A model generated the notes under the pieces. That model was not told where the DNA came from. It did not search any database and was given only the letters and a program-made list of their open reading frames with translations. Positions 30,674 through 43,000 of a stretch of 64,000 nucleotides of DNA are shown in pieces (within the stretch, counting starts at the first letter, position 1; each line of letters begins with the position of its first letter). The position numbers were made by a program, and so were the translations under genes. Origin of the DNA: Anaspis maculata (lineage: Eukaryota > Arthropoda > Insecta > Coleoptera > Scraptiidae). The stretch lies in assembly GCA_949128115.1 (NCBI GenBank), contig OX421966.1, forward strand, positions 67,577,416 through 67,641,415, read 5' to 3'.

Positions 30674-31673
30674 CAGGGTTATTCAAAAGTCCGGAATAAA
30701 ATTCATTTTTTTTTTCCATATTCATTTCGGAAAAAACGCTTGAACCGGTCGATTTCTAAAAATGGTAAGCCGTTTTTTCATGACACGTGTCATGTTCTAC
30801 CGTCAACCCCCTAACCCCAAGCCACCCCTAGTATTTTTTTTCAAATAACACCCTATGGCTTGTGGGGGCTCGTTGGAAAGCTTGTCAAAAACTCTATTCA
30901 GATCTACAATTGAAAATTAGATCCGACGTTTCACCATGAAGTTTTGAGGAACTCCAGTTTTACTTGACAGTCCGGAATAAAATTCATAATTTTTTTCCAT
31001 ATTTATTTCGGAAAAAACGCTCGAACCGGTCGATTTCTAAAAACGATAAGCCGTTTTTTCATGACACGTGTCATGTTCTACCGTCAACTCCCCAACCCCA
31101 AGCCACCATGAAGTTCCTCAAAACTTAATGGTGAAGCGTCCGATCTACTTTTCAATGGTAGATCTGAATAGAGTTTTTGACAAGCTTTCCAACGAGCCCC
31201 CACAAGCCATAGGGTGCTATTTGAAAAAAAATACTGAGGGTAGCTTGGGGTTAGGGGGTTGACGGTAGAACATGACACGTGTCATGAAAAAACGGCTTAC
31301 CGTTTTTAGAAATCGACCTGTTCGAGCGTTTTTTTTCTTGAAGAATATGGTAAGAAATTATAAATTTTGTTCCAGACTGTTAAGTAAAACTGGGGTTCCT
31401 CAAAACTTCATGGTGAAGCGTCCGATCTAATTTTCAATGGTTGATCTGAATAGAGTTTTTGATTAGCTTTCCAACGAGCCCCCACAAGCCATAGGGTGTT
31501 ATTTGAAAAAAAATACTAGGGGTGGCTTGGGGTTAGGGGGTTGACGGTAGAACATGACACGTGTCATGAAAAAACGGCTTACCATTTTTAGAAATCGACC
31601 GGTTCAAGCGTTTTTTCCGAAATGAATATGGAAAAATATTATGAATTTTATTCCGGACTTTTGAATAACCCTG
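30674..31673. mobile_element. 1000-bp palindromic foldback element with TA duplication
   Basis: The ends cagggttattcaaaagtccg and its exact inverse are flanked by TA (30672-30673 and 31674-31675). The two halves are near-complete inverse copies, and each half itself contains a repeated block (the words accggtcgatttctaaaaa and catgacacgtgtcatg occur twice per arm). It is inserted in the non-LTR ORF described here. A TA duplication suggests mobilisation by a Tc1/mariner-type transposase. Confidence 0.8.
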
Positions 31674-31676
31674 TAT

Positions 31677-32330
31677 ATACAATTTCGGAAACTATTGTCA
31701 GGCAGGTCACGAATAACAGCTGGTACGTGATTATAAATTTTTGTGGCCATGAATTCAACATTTTTTTGTAGGTAGGCATAGCTATATTTACAAATAACAA
31801 GATCTTTTTTGTTTCGGGTGTCATGTGCATGCGAAAGTGTGTTGAAAAGGTCCATATTTTTTCTCACAAACATTATACAGTGGTAAATATAAATACAAGG
31901 CAGGGTAAGTATACCTCTATGTACGGAATGCTGTTTACAACTTTCCCTATCTTTCAATTTCAAAATGTTTCTGATGAATTTTTTTTGTAGGCGAAATACT
32001 CGAACAGCCTCCCCAGATGCACCCCAGAAAACCACACCGTAGCTGATCCGAGAATCTACATATGCATAGTATGCTTGAAGAGAAGCCTGCACCCCAACGA
32101 AACGGCTTATAATACCCAACGCATAGGCATAACTCCCCACCCTGGTGACAAGGCTGTCAATGTGGTGTGTCCAGTCCAGCCTGGAATCTATGTATATCCT
32201 AAGAAACTTCACACCAATAAAATCCAATGCATCTCCAATAAAATATTGGATGCATCCCCTGGATGTCTTTAGAATATCATCTCAAAGCATGTTTAATAAA
32301 ATATCGCCAATCTGTGAAGTAAACCATGAT
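31677..32330 (-). pseudogene. Non-LTR retrotransposon ORF2 C-terminal fragment
   Basis: The frame carries FLRIYIDSRLDWTHHIDSLV, RVGSYAYALGIISRFVGVQA, YAYVDSRISYGVVFWGAS and FRLQKKFIRNILKLKDRESC, the conserved region after the RT catalytic core in Jockey-type elements. Upstream of 32227 the frame can be followed with at least one stop. Near 31677 the coding sequence is cut by the foldback and resumes on the far side at 30671 in the same frame (LVANAYYDVDDFFSVNDFN). The relic has lost its RT catalytic domain and endonuclease. Confidence 0.8.
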
Positions 32331-32816
32331 AGATATCAAAACCTTAGGACATAATCAACTACCAATAAAGAAGATAGGGAGTCAGATCCAAACGTAGTTG
32401 GAAAAACATCTTGAGCTCGCAAGACACGAAAAGGATTGTCCGCCCTTGGTAGCACAGCGTTCAACGGGGTATTTACTCAAAACTCCAAGCCGAAGAGGGT
32501 AAAGGGTTATTTTTTTGAGCTTCCTATCAACCAATCACAGAACCTGGCTTGCAACCAGCTAACATCCTTTTTAGCTAATGGTCTTAGGTAGTTGGTCAGG
32601 GAGAAGGACCCATCCATAGATCTCATATGAAAGGCGGTATCACTGCTTGTGCAGCCTGGACTACAAGTCATCAAGGTGATACCTGTCGACCAGCAAGTTA
32701 GCATTAGGTGTATGAGCCTAAGGTCCACGGATGAGGGAGACATCACCCAGGGCGTTCTCTCACTACCAAGTATACTAACCTCGGAACAAGAGTCCATTCG
32801 TACAAGAGGATAGTCA

Positions 32817-32925
32817 AGATCAACCAGGGTAGACAAGTTTGTTATTTGGAATTCCTCAGTTACAGGGGAATTTTCACGTTCCACGTAGCGTTGGGTCGTA
32901 CGTTGCGTGAAATTCCAAACAGGAG
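32817..32925. mobile_element. Decayed fragment of the GGGAGTTTGCG palindromic MITE
   Basis: The words ttcctcagttacaggggaat and cgttccacgtagcgttgg match the inner part of the two full copies at 34669-34815 and 34820-34969, but the terminal GGGAGTTTGCG is missing. Confidence 0.5.
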
Positions 32926-32999
32926 TATATCAGGGATTGATATATTTGCCTTTGAAATAAGATTGTTCTTTGTTGATATGGAAGTCTCTGATATTGATA

Positions 33000-33925
33000 T
33001 TATATTTCCAGATAACCTGCGACCGAGCTACCCCGAGAGCCAGGGTCTGGCGAGACAACAAAGCGGTCACCTGTAAAACAGGTGACGTGGTTTTGAGAGC
33101 TCCAAGGTATGTTGTCATACTTGATGGGCATGGTTGTTGGTTGTGTTATTCTTCTCAGTCCGAAATGGATCGTTTTAATGATTTCTCCATACTTTTGTTC
33201 ACTATGATACATATTACACTGATCGACTGTCTTCCATATTCATGCCTGAGTCCTGTGAGACTAGGATATCTGCACACAACAGATATTTACACTTGCTGTC
33301 GTGTCTTGTAAGAGAAGGTTATCTCGTGAGAGAAGATATCTTTCCTTATTTTGTTATCTGATGAAATTAGATTCGTCTTCAACTGTTAAGACCTGGTTTT
33401 TGATATTGTTGATTTACCTCGAGTCATGTTGTGGTATTCATTATGATAAATAATTGTTGATGATTTCATTGACCATGTTTATTGGGTTTATCCTTGATAT
33501 TTTATTGCAATGTTTTATTATGGTACCATTAAAAGACATCCGGATATGCAACACTGCTATCTTTTCTTCTTTTGGCAGCAGGGACCTGTGCAAGAGAACC
33601 TGTGCTTAGCCAAACTCGTCTCTATTCCTATACCGATCCCTTGTCAATTTAGGTCACCGCAGAACCTACCAATAAACTTTTGTCTCCCTCTTCTTCCCTT
33701 TCGCGCCAAGTGATGTACCGGCGATACTCACACTTTGGTTCTGCCGTTCTGTTTCCGCTTTACAGATTCCTCAACAATCTAGGTTCCTGGAACTAATATG
33801 ATCTGTTCTAGCGAGAGCGACACTCTCTCTCGTCTTTTTCTAATTCTCTCTGTATCAGTGACTTACACACTGCATTCCAAATAGTGGGAGGGTGGGGTAA
33901 TTGAAGTGATATTCCATGATTGCAC
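33000..33925. other. No supported gene
   Basis: I find only short frames, with no recognised domain, between the partial inner repeat copy and the right arm of the inverted repeat. Confidence 0.4.
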
Positions 33926-34164
33926 ATGAGTCGTTATATTTGTCTTTGAAATAAAATTGTTCTTTATTGATTTCAAATCTCTGCGTTTCATTTCCAAGCC
34001 TTCACTTACCTGTACTACCTTGGGTACCGACAACGTGAAGATTTAACAAACACCACTAGACAAACACGATTGGCCAACCCAAGTTTTCAACTTAAAGGGG
34101 ATTATTCTTCTTTTTTGGGGAATATCTATTTTTATTATAGGGAAAAACTGTATTTTTATAATAC

Positions 34165-34370
34165 AGAAAAACTGTATTCAAAATTGGTGATAGTATTGCT
34201 CCGCATGGCATCTGTCAAATATTAAAAAATGTCAAAGTTCAAAGCTTTGTCATTTAATTCTTCAGAATTTATTGAATGGATTGGGACCAAATCCGGCAGA
34301 AATCAACACAACAACAGATTAAAATCACGTATGCAGTTTAAGCTTTCCATCTTTTCCTAGTCCGGAGCTA
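34165..34370 (+). repeat. Second copy of the 23.5-kb element interior
   Basis: The text catctgtcaaatattaaaaa and ttgaatggattgggaccaaa closely matches 23515-23690 inside the TAGCCCAGG-ended element. Here the terminal repeats are not apparent, so it is a fragment. Confidence 0.5.
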
Positions 34371-34668
34371 CGAATTTTCATTCATCTTTTTTTCTGTTTC
34401 ACCCTGTATAAATTTCCTGCAAGAAACTCGAGCAAAACACCCGGTGAGGTGTGATTGCTGGCTAGCTAAAGAATATATTCCACATAGTCACTATGCTCTT
34501 TCATTTGAAATCCCACGGAATTACATAAGCTCCTGGACTAATTGGCGCAATATTGAGAAACTAAGTTGGGCCAATATATTATTTTTTTATCATTATTATT
34601 AAAGACATTATTCTAGACATTGGCCCAATGTTGGTCCAATATGGTTGTGCCTGGTAGTAGGGATACTG

Positions 34669-34815
34669 GGGAGTTTGCGTGCACACGAGATACGACGTAA
34701 CGTAACATCCAACGTAAAAATTGGCGTGTTTGTTATCTGCAATTTCTCAGTTACAGGGGAGTTTTCACGTTCTACGTTGCGTTGCGACGTACGTTCAATG
34801 GAATCGCAAACTGCC
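34669..34815. mobile_element. 147-bp palindromic MITE, copy 1
   Basis: It begins gggagtttgcgt and ends cgcaaactgcc, with inner inverse words acgacgtaacgtaac and gcgttgcgacgtacg. Palindromic throughout with no ORF. It is followed 5 bp later by a second copy. Confidence 0.7.
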
Positions 34816-34819
34816 TTTT

Positions 34820-34969
34820 GGGGAGTTTGCGTCCACACGTACGTACGACGTAACGTAACTTTCAACGTAAAAATTGGCAAGTTTGTTACCTGCAATTCCT
34901 TAGTTACAGGGGAGTTTTAGCGTTTTACGTTGCGTTACGTCGTACGTTCAATGAAATCGCAAACTCCCT
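34820..34969. mobile_element. 150-bp palindromic MITE, copy 2
   Basis: It begins gggagtttgcgt and ends cgcaaactccct, with acgtacgacgtaacgtaact mirrored by gttgcgttacgtcgtacg. It is closer to a perfect palindrome than copy 1. The tandem arrangement suggests repeated insertion at one spot or local duplication. Confidence 0.7.
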
Positions 34970-36120
34970 ATCATCTAGTTTCTTGCGTCTAGTCTCTATC
35001 GTCTAGTTTCTATCGCATGCTCTTGTACACATGTTCCGGTTATTTTCATTGATATTCAAAACAGAGGGATCAAACTTGAACAGCAGCTGGCAGAAATGAC
35101 TGATGAATGACAATCAAGGATAGATGTGTCGAACTGAGATGGAACAGTAGGAACCATGCCACTGAAAGTGAGCTTAATCATCTGATGTGCAATAATGATA
35201 CTCCATTGATTGAAGCTGATGTGGCGTAGCATTTTGGTAAACTGTATTGAACCAAATATTATCGTTTATTGAAAGGAACACCTGTAAATGCTCAGTATAC
35301 GTATTCGTACCTACCACTGAGTATCACAAGGAAAGTGAATTGCGTGCAATGAATGTGTGCTGTTGGCTCCAGCAATTATTGCGCACACAAAGAGATGTTA
35401 TTGCTGTTTAACTCGACATCATCTACGTTGGCCGTGCGACATGCAGATTTATCATATTTTGCGAAAATGAGTAGGCCAGGCTCAGGTAGGTACACTAGGC
35501 TGCGGTGCATGTTCAGACACATACACGTAGGTAAGTACTTTACTCGTACAAGGGATAATCGCAATATGAGCGCACCAGAAAGCGAGGTTGACGTGTGATA
35601 GCCTCAATAATTCATATCCTACTCGAATGTCGAGAAATGCTCCGGAAAAATGCAAGGAACAATGAAACGTTCCGATGTGGGTGGAGTCGGTACGTCTTTT
35701 TTTCCAGAAATAAATCCGCAGAATTGTAGGGGATTATTGTGCGCCATGGAAATGATGTCATGAAAAGTCGGAAACAATGGACAATCAAGGTGTTTTTTTT
35801 TTCGTCGTCTGGTAGGTATTCGGTTCCTTCATGTAAGATAGAGTGCAAAGTGTCGCAGAAATGAGTAAAAGGAAAAAAACAGATACTCCATGTCATCAAC
35901 TCATCAAGTTCATTGTTCAAAATTTGAACTTTTCCGACTGCTTCGATGGGGATCACTCAGAATTTCAGGAACCATGCACTGGTTCAATTCTGGTGGAATT
36001 TGACTCTCAGGTACCTAGATAATAATTGAAACCAATTTTTGACAAATTACAGCTGAATATTTCAACTCGCATTATTTACAACAAACCAGAAAAAAATGTA
36101 TGCTGTTGTTGTGCTCACGC
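34970..36120. other. No supported gene
   Basis: Short frames only. A frame at 35612-35956 on the minus strand has no recognisable domain. Confidence 0.4.
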
Positions 36121-36383
36121 GTACTAACGTATGGTCCGAAAGTTTTGGGATTTTTTTTTAAGAGCTGATCACTTTTTTTGGATAGTTTTGATTTTGTAAC
36201 TTGATATTGCAAAAACTAGCATCATCATTAACAATACCAAATTCATATTTAACATATTGAATATGGGCCATTATTTTTTATGACTCTCAGTTTTCTTCTG
36301 CCATGTTCGATCATTCTCTGGACAACAGCAGGATTAATTTCTCTGAGCTTCTGCCTCCCAACGTACTGCAAGCCCGACCAATA

Positions 36384-36957
36384 ACGTATGGTCCGAAAGT
36401 TTTGGGAATTTTTTCAAAAGCTAATAACTTTTTTTTGGACAGTTTCAATTTTGTAACTTGATATTGCAAAAACTAGCATCATCTTTAACAATACCAAATT
36501 CATATTTAACATATTGAAGATGGGCCATTATTTTTTATGGCTCTCAGTTTTCTTCTGCCATGTTCAATCATTCTCTGGACAACAGCAGGATTAATGTCTC
36601 TGAGCTCCTGCCTCCCAATGTACCGCAAGCTCGACCAATATAATATTTTTGGTAAGTATTGAGCAGGATTGTATACGACAAGGGATGGGAAGCTGCAAAT
36701 GAAGACCAATTACGGCGTCGCATTTTTCAATAACATTAGAAAATTTCGAATTGGAGAAATTGATACAAAAAATTATGGAACATGGCAGAAGAAAATTGAG
36801 ATCTATCGAAGATAATGGTCCATTATCAATATGTTGAATATAAATTTGTTATTGTTATATTTTATGTAAATTTTCGCAATATCAAGTTAAAAAATAAAGA
36901 CTATTCAGAAAAAGTTATTAGCTTTGAATCATTTCTCAAAACTTTCGGACCATACGT
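36384..36957. mobile_element. 574-bp relative of the same mariner-type family, self-inserted
   Basis: Complete with both ends (acgtatggtccgaaag and its inverse) and TA at 36382-36383 and 36958-36959. It interrupts the older copy about 255 bp from its left end. The minus-strand frame 36506-36709 shows the same transposase-like scrap. Confidence 0.75.
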
Positions 36958-37015
36958 TATAAGATTTTTGGTAAGTATTGAGCAGGATTGCATACGACAA
37001 GGGATGGGAAGCTGC

Positions 37016-39113
37016 TAGTGTTGCCGTCTAGAGTTAGACTTTCTAGAGTCTTGTCTTGAAAAGACGTCAAGACTTAGACAAGACCTCTAGAAACTCTTGT
37101 CTTGAAATTTCTAGACAAGACAAGATCAGGGCTGTCAAGATCAAGAGTCTTGATTAGACTCTTGAAAAGAAAAAGAAGAAAAATCAGATATATTCTTCTT
37201 TGTTGACGGTTTTTATTGTCTACTGAATGGTGTGATTTGCTTGGAGATTCCTAACAGAATTTATTGACAACATAAAATAACATCAATAAGGGTAAAAGGT
37301 ATATTATACAGCCAAAATCGAAGCACAGTTACGGAAATGCTTCGAAAGTATCAGAAAAAAGTTGAAAAAAATTTAGGGCTCTTATTTTTGGGAATATGGA
37401 AGGTCAAAATGTGGTCTTTCGACCTCCTCTATTTTCGTTATTTTGAAATATTTTAGTGAACTGTTCTCAACAGACCAGGAATCAATGTTTTTGAATCTTT
37501 GAATGGGTTTTGTAATTTTATTCACGATACAGGGTGAGTCGTAAATCCTGAAAATCCAGTTTTCTTTAAAAATGCATGCAGAAAATTTCATATGAGAACT
37601 ATTTGTTCATAACCTCTAGAACCTTTTACGGCCATTTTCGAGGGAAAATAGATTTTTGCGATTCATGACTCACCCTGTACACTAACTAAAACTACAAGAC
37701 ACATTCAAAGGTTCAAAAAATTTGCTTTTTGGTCAGATGGTGAGAGTTTCCTGAAATCTTGAAAAAAAAGCAAAGTAGAAGGGGTCGAAGGACCACCTTT
37801 TGACCCTCCATATTTCCAAAAATAAAGATCATATTTTTTTTACATTTTTCTGGCACTTTTGGGGCATTTCTGCAACTGCGGCTCAATTTTCTACCTCAAG
37901 ATTACAAACACCCTGTATATTAACATAACATCTCCTTCAGACCCTATATGTCTCTACTGTTTTTCCGGTTCTCATGCGAAAGTTTCCTCCAAGTGATACT
38001 TTTTCAAGGGTTGCTCCAACCTCTTCATTTCTACTTCTGCAAAAAATAGCTGCGTCTCAGATGACAACTGTTGAGAAACTAGGTCGCTCAATGAGGCTTT
38101 CAAGAAGGTTTTTGGTCAATAGCTGCGAAACAAAGTGTTTCTCGCCAATAAAAGGAAAATGATTCAGACAACATGCTGCAGCCAGATATTATTCCAGTGT
38201 AGGTACCAAGGCAAAATACCGATCAAGCTAGTATCCTTTTTTAAACTTGAGCAAAGTTAGTCTTCTTGCCCGCGTCAAGTTGACACAAGCGGGAACCTGA
38301 CACAGGTCTCCAAACAATCGGTATATTTTCGACAAAAATATTGGACCACGTCCGCAGCACGACATCTGGGAATTCGGGGTCCTGATAAAATCCGATTATT
38401 TACATTTATCCGTGCAGCAGCAATGTCAGCAAATATTGAAGTTGATCGATCGACTTTTTTTCGACTGTTACTCTTTCTCGTTGACTGTTTCTCGACGTTC
38501 ATGTGGCAAGCTGATACTGTTCTTGACTTGCTTACTCACCCGATTTGAGCAGATGGACTGCGGTGAGCTGAATTTCTATTTCCTTTCGCGGTGCCAGATT
38601 TTTTTAATACTTTTTCAACTGAACAGTAGTTGACTATATTTATTCAGGCATCAACCTACGGCAATAAAATCGTATTGTGTCGTTTTATATAAACTCCATT
38701 GCAGAAATACGTCTACTAACAGATCAGGGGTGGCGGTGGCAACTTTTTCATTCAGCACTCACACCAATGATAAATTTCAGTGTGGATAAAAGTGAGTCTT
38801 TGTTTTGAAATTTCAACGTAAGTATCAACCAAGTAGAATATTTTATTGGAGCGCAATCTCTATTCGAAGGGTGCTCCTTACTCCTTACAGTTTCTTTATT
38901 TTTCTTGCTTAAAGATGTTAATATTCCTGTCACGTATTTTCATAGCAAAAAGGGGGTTTTATAGAGTTTTAATTTCAAGAGTCTATCTAGACTCTTGAAA
39001 AATTTCCATCAAGAGTTAGAGTCTTGTCTTGAAATTCTGACAAAATCTTGATATTTCAAGACAAGACAAGAGTAGGGCAACTCTTGTCTTGTTTTGTCTA
39101 GACGGCAACACTA
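37016..39113. mobile_element. 2098-bp hAT-like non-autonomous element, GAAGCTGC duplication
   Basis: The ends tagtgttgccgtctag and ctagacggcaacacta are exact inverses, and the 8-bp GAAGCTGC flanks both sides (37008-37015 and 39114-39121), which is the hAT signature. Subterminal regions are rich in cttgtcttgaaa/tttcaagacaag repeats in inverse orientation. No transposase is seen. A palindrome of about 37300-37918 lies inside it. Confidence 0.8.
37528..37679. mobile_element. 152-bp CAGGGTGAGTC MITE inside the hAT-like element
   Basis: tacagggtgagtcgtaaat is mirrored by attcatgactcaccctgta. It lies at the centre of a larger inverted repeat (about 37300-37918: gaatatggaaggtcaaaat against ttttgaccctccatatttc), so it is either the loop of that foldback or a later insertion. 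Confidence 0.6.
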
Positions 39114-39454
39114 GAAGCTGCAAATGAAGACCAATTACGGCGTCGCATTTTTCAATATTATCAGAGAATTTCGAATTTGAGAAATTGATACAGAAAATGA
39201 TGGATCATGGCAGAAGAAAATCGAGATCCATTGAAGCTAATGGTCCATCATCAATATGTTGAATATGAATTTGTTACTGTTATATATGATGTTAATTTTT
39301 GCAATACATATCAAGTAGAAAAATGAAGACTATTCAGAGAAAGTTATTAGTTTTGAACAATTTCCCAAAACTTTCGGACGATACGTTATCCATCGCGGAC
39401 TGCCCGGATGCTAAATGGATGAACAAATAAATTCATTTCGCATTTCAAAATACA

Positions 39455-39707
39455 TGTCGGTTCATCCACGGGGGGGTTAATCAAACTCTTCGATTGGTAT
39501 AGTAACAACTGAATAACAATTTATTAGCAGAAGGGCACATCTTGCCTGGTGAGTGGTTATCTATCGTCTGCGGTGCACAGCACACACAAAGCATTGCGAA
39601 TACAGTAAGATCCCGTGAGGGGTTCGCCCAAGCTACCTGGAAGGGCAGTGGGGGGTGCTCAGCTCATATTATACAATCTACTTAGATAAGGACATATGCA
39701 CTTAACA
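39455..39707 (-). repeat. BEL/Pao 3' LTR
   Basis: 253 bp running from tgtcggttcatccacggggg to catatgcacttaaca on the plus strand. It matches the copy at 45707-45959 over its whole length with no difference noticed. It is 3' in the sense of the minus-strand element. Confidence 0.95.
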
Positions 39708-39722
39708 TGCTCCCACCTTTGA
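39708..39722 (-). promoter_or_regulatory. Polypurine tract of the BEL/Pao element
   Basis: On the minus strand aaaggtgggagca lies directly upstream of the 3' LTR, the place expected for plus-strand DNA priming. It is mostly purine, with one pyrimidine inside. Confidence 0.6.
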
Positions 39723-40036
39723 CGGAATGTCAATATTGAACTTAAAATACTTATGTAGGTATAAATAACACTTCGGTAATCAATTATTGTAAATGCAACA
39801 GAGTATATCTTAGTATTATTTAGAAACAGGGGAAAATATCAAAAGGAGTAATAAATCAAACAGTTGCAGTGATATGGTAATTAAATATGAACAAGAATAA
39901 AGGTAATCATATCAAAAATATAATAAACGAAATATTTGTGAATCTTCAGTTTAGAAAAGCGCGGATTAAGTTTTACACTTTAGCACTTTGATACTTTGTC
40001 AGTTCTTGGTCACCACTTGATCACGGTGGCACTCAA

Positions 40037-43000
40037 TTAGTCCCTTGATTCTTCGATGGGAAGTACGCAAATCTTGCGGGTACTTCTTTTGATGGCACCG
40101 CCGCTGGCTGTTTGAATTGTAGCCACGCGAGCGACTTTATCGGCGCCCAAATGTAGGGTGACAACACGGACCAATTTCCACATCAATGGAGGAATGCCAT
40201 CTTCGGCAATCAGCACCATGGCCCCTGGACGAACTTGGTCCGCTGGAGAATTACGCCACTTAGCGCGCGTCTGCATTTGTGAAAGGACTTCACGGTGCCA
40301 GCGGCGCCAGAAATGCTGCCTCAGCTGCTCGATCCGTTGCCAGCGGTCCAAACGATTCTCAGGAATCTCCAGGTGGTCAGGCTTGACTGGTGCAGTGAGG
40401 GACTCAAATACGAGGAAGTGGCCGGGTGTGAGAACTTGGAAATCGTGGGCGTCATCGGACAATGGAGTTAGAGGACGGGAATTAAGGATGCTCTCTATAC
40501 GACACAGCAAGGTACTCATCTCCTCAAAAGTCAGCTGTGAGTTCCCTAAAACCCTCTTAATGTGAATCTTGACTGCTCTAATCAAACGTTCCCACAAACC
40601 GCCAAAATTCGGGGAACGGGGCGGAATGAACTTGAATTCCGTGTTCTCAAAATGATGTTGAAATTCTTCGCGAAATTTCGAATTTTTAACAATACTGGCG
40701 GCTTCTCTGAGATCTTTGTCGCCTCGTGCAAAATTCGTGGCATTATCGCAGAAAATTTTCGCGACGTTCCCTCTTCGGGAAATGAATCTACGAAACGCGT
40801 TCAAAAAGGAAGCCGAAGAAAGGTCGCTAACTAATTCTAAATGAACGGCCTTTGTTGCCATGCATACGAACAATGCCCCGTACGCTTTCACCAGTTTGGC
40901 AGAGCGGTAGCTACCCTGTTTAACGAACAAAGGGCCGAAGTAATCGAGGCCCGTGTTCGCAAAAGCTCTACCTGCGGGTTGGATCCTCGCTTTGGGTAGA
41001 TCGCCCATTTTAGGGTTTATTGTTCGAGGTGTTACTCGAAAACACCTCACGCAATTGCGTGTTATTTTCCTTACGGAACTTCTACCTGAAAGCGGCCAAT
41101 ATTTTGCTCTCAATGAAGATAGAGTTGATTGTGCCCCAGCGTGCAAATTTGACACGTGTTCCTTTCGGATTAAAAGTTCCGTTACATGATGTTTCGGAAG
41201 TATTATCGGGAATTTTCTATCGTACGATATATCAGCGTGCCTGATTCTACCGCCAACTCTCAAGATTCCGTCATCTCCTATGAACGGATCTAAGGAAGTC
41301 AATTTGCTTCCTCTGGCTAAATTGCGAGCTTGGTTCAAATTAGCAAGGTCTGAATGGAATTCGCGATTTTGAATGTGTTTTATTATGCGATCATGGGCAT
41401 TTCTCAGTTCTTTGACGGTCAAGTGTCCCACAATTCTGGAATCGGACTTAGTCCTTGCGTTGTTTATGAACCTCAAACAATGTGCGATTACACGTTGCAG
41501 TTTATCAAAGGAAGAGAATCTCTCTAAAACTTCAAATGTTGGAGGGACCGTCACGGCAAGAACTGTCTTGCGTTTTTCCGCGAGTTCCTCAGGTCCATCG
41601 CGGCAACTCATTTGAGTTAGCGGGGTGGAATTCCATTCTTCCGTGTTCTTTGAAAGCCACTTTGGCCCATTGAACCAGAGCGCGTTTCCATCTAATTGAT
41701 GGGCTTCTAAACCGCGGCTCACATAATCGGCCGGGTTTTCACGGGTGTTTACGTGATGCCATTGATCTTTATTCGTGTTTCTTTGGATCTCGCCGACACG
41801 ATTTGACACATATGTTTGCCAAACGTTGGCTGGCGATGCAATCCAATGCAAAACAATGGTGGAATCAGAAAACAAGTACCGGTTCGCTATCGGGATTCTC
41901 AAGGAGTTCTGCACTGTCAGCATTAGCTGTACAGATAAAAGAGCACCGCATAGCTCTAATCGCGGTAAGGAAATTACCTTTACTGGAGCGACTCGTGATT
42001 TTGATGACAATAATCTGGACTGGAAATTTCCGAGGGAATCACTTGCTCTGAGATAAATGCAAGCGCCAAAGGCCTTTATGGAAGCATCCGCAAAGGAACA
42101 AATATCAATCGCAATCGGATTTGATATCACAGCGTGACGTGGTATAGAAAGATCATTCAAACAATGCAAACTTTCTGCAAATTGCTTCCAGGAATCTCGT
42201 ATACCTGCCGAAACCTCGTCATCCCAGCCCAAATTCTTATCAGCCCATAAAAGTTGCATCAATAGCTTGGCCTTGAGTACAACGGGTGCTATCAGACCCA
42301 TCGGGTCATATAAAGCGGCAATGCGACTGAGAATTTTTCTCTTTGTTATTGAACCGGAAGTGTCTATCGGGGTTGTCTTGAATAATAAACTGTCAGAGTT
42401 TCGGTCCCAAAACACACCTAGTGTTTTGGATATGCCGCTTTTGTTCAAATTTACAACGCTAGCACCAACATCGTCTGGTGCGGCATTTGCCAAAAGGACT
42501 GGGTGATTAGAAGACCACTTGGCCAGTTCAAAACCTCCTTGGGCAAATATTTCCTTTATTGCATTTTGCAAATTTACAGCTTCCTGTAAATTACTACTGG
42601 CGACGATTATATCGTCCACGTAGGCGTCTCTTTGTATTACAAGACTGGCGTCGGGATACTTATCCTCAACGTCTCGGGCCAATTGTTGAATGCATCTAAC
42701 AGCCAAATAGCTCGAAGAGCTTAAACCGAAGGTGACCCTATTCAGCCGATAAATTTTTATCGGTTCATCTTCATGGAACCTCCAAAATATTCTTTGGAAA
42801 TCGGTGTCTCTTTGATCGACAAGAATTTGTCGGTACATGTGCTTAATATCAGCAGTAAATACATATTCACGCGAGCGGAATCTCAGCAGTATTGACAACA
42901 AATCATCCTGTATCACAGGGCCTACCATCAGGTTTTTATTGAGGGAAAGGTAATCGCTGTTACCTCCCGCGGTTCCGTCAAATACCACTCGCGTTTTTAC

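Larger units (their letters stand above)
30477..32330 (-). mobile_element. Non-LTR retrotransposon 3' portion with (TCTA)n tail, split by a foldback
   Basis: On the minus strand a C-terminal ORF2 fragment (from about 32330) runs to 31677, is interrupted by a 1.0-kb foldback, and continues from 30671 with about 50 more open codons and a 3' UTR. The UTR ends in a (TCTA)n run at 30477-30496. The 5' end is missing. Confidence 0.75.
29769..34141. repeat. Inverted repeat pair of about 215 bp flanking 4 kb
   Basis: The stretch 29769-29985 (ataaatattacccaagagaa, then the region around cgtctagtggtgtttagt and gaaggcttgaaaatga) is matched on the opposite strand by 33925-34141. A third partial copy of the inner part lies at about 32925-33000. 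These may be two oppositely oriented solo LTR-like copies or the ends of one composite element. The interior holds the non-LTR element at 30477-32330. Confidence 0.55.
36127..39386. mobile_element. Mariner-type element (ACGTATGGTCCGAAAG ends) carrying two nested insertions
   Basis: The left end acgtatggtccgaaagtttt at 36127 and the matching inverse end at 39386 are flanked by TA. Removing the two inserts (36384-36957 and 37016-39113) leaves a sequence of about 575 bp collinear with the inserted relative. The minus strand retains a scrap of coding (NPAVVQRMIEHGRRKLRAI), suggesting derivation from a Tc1/mariner-type transposase gene. Confidence 0.75.
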
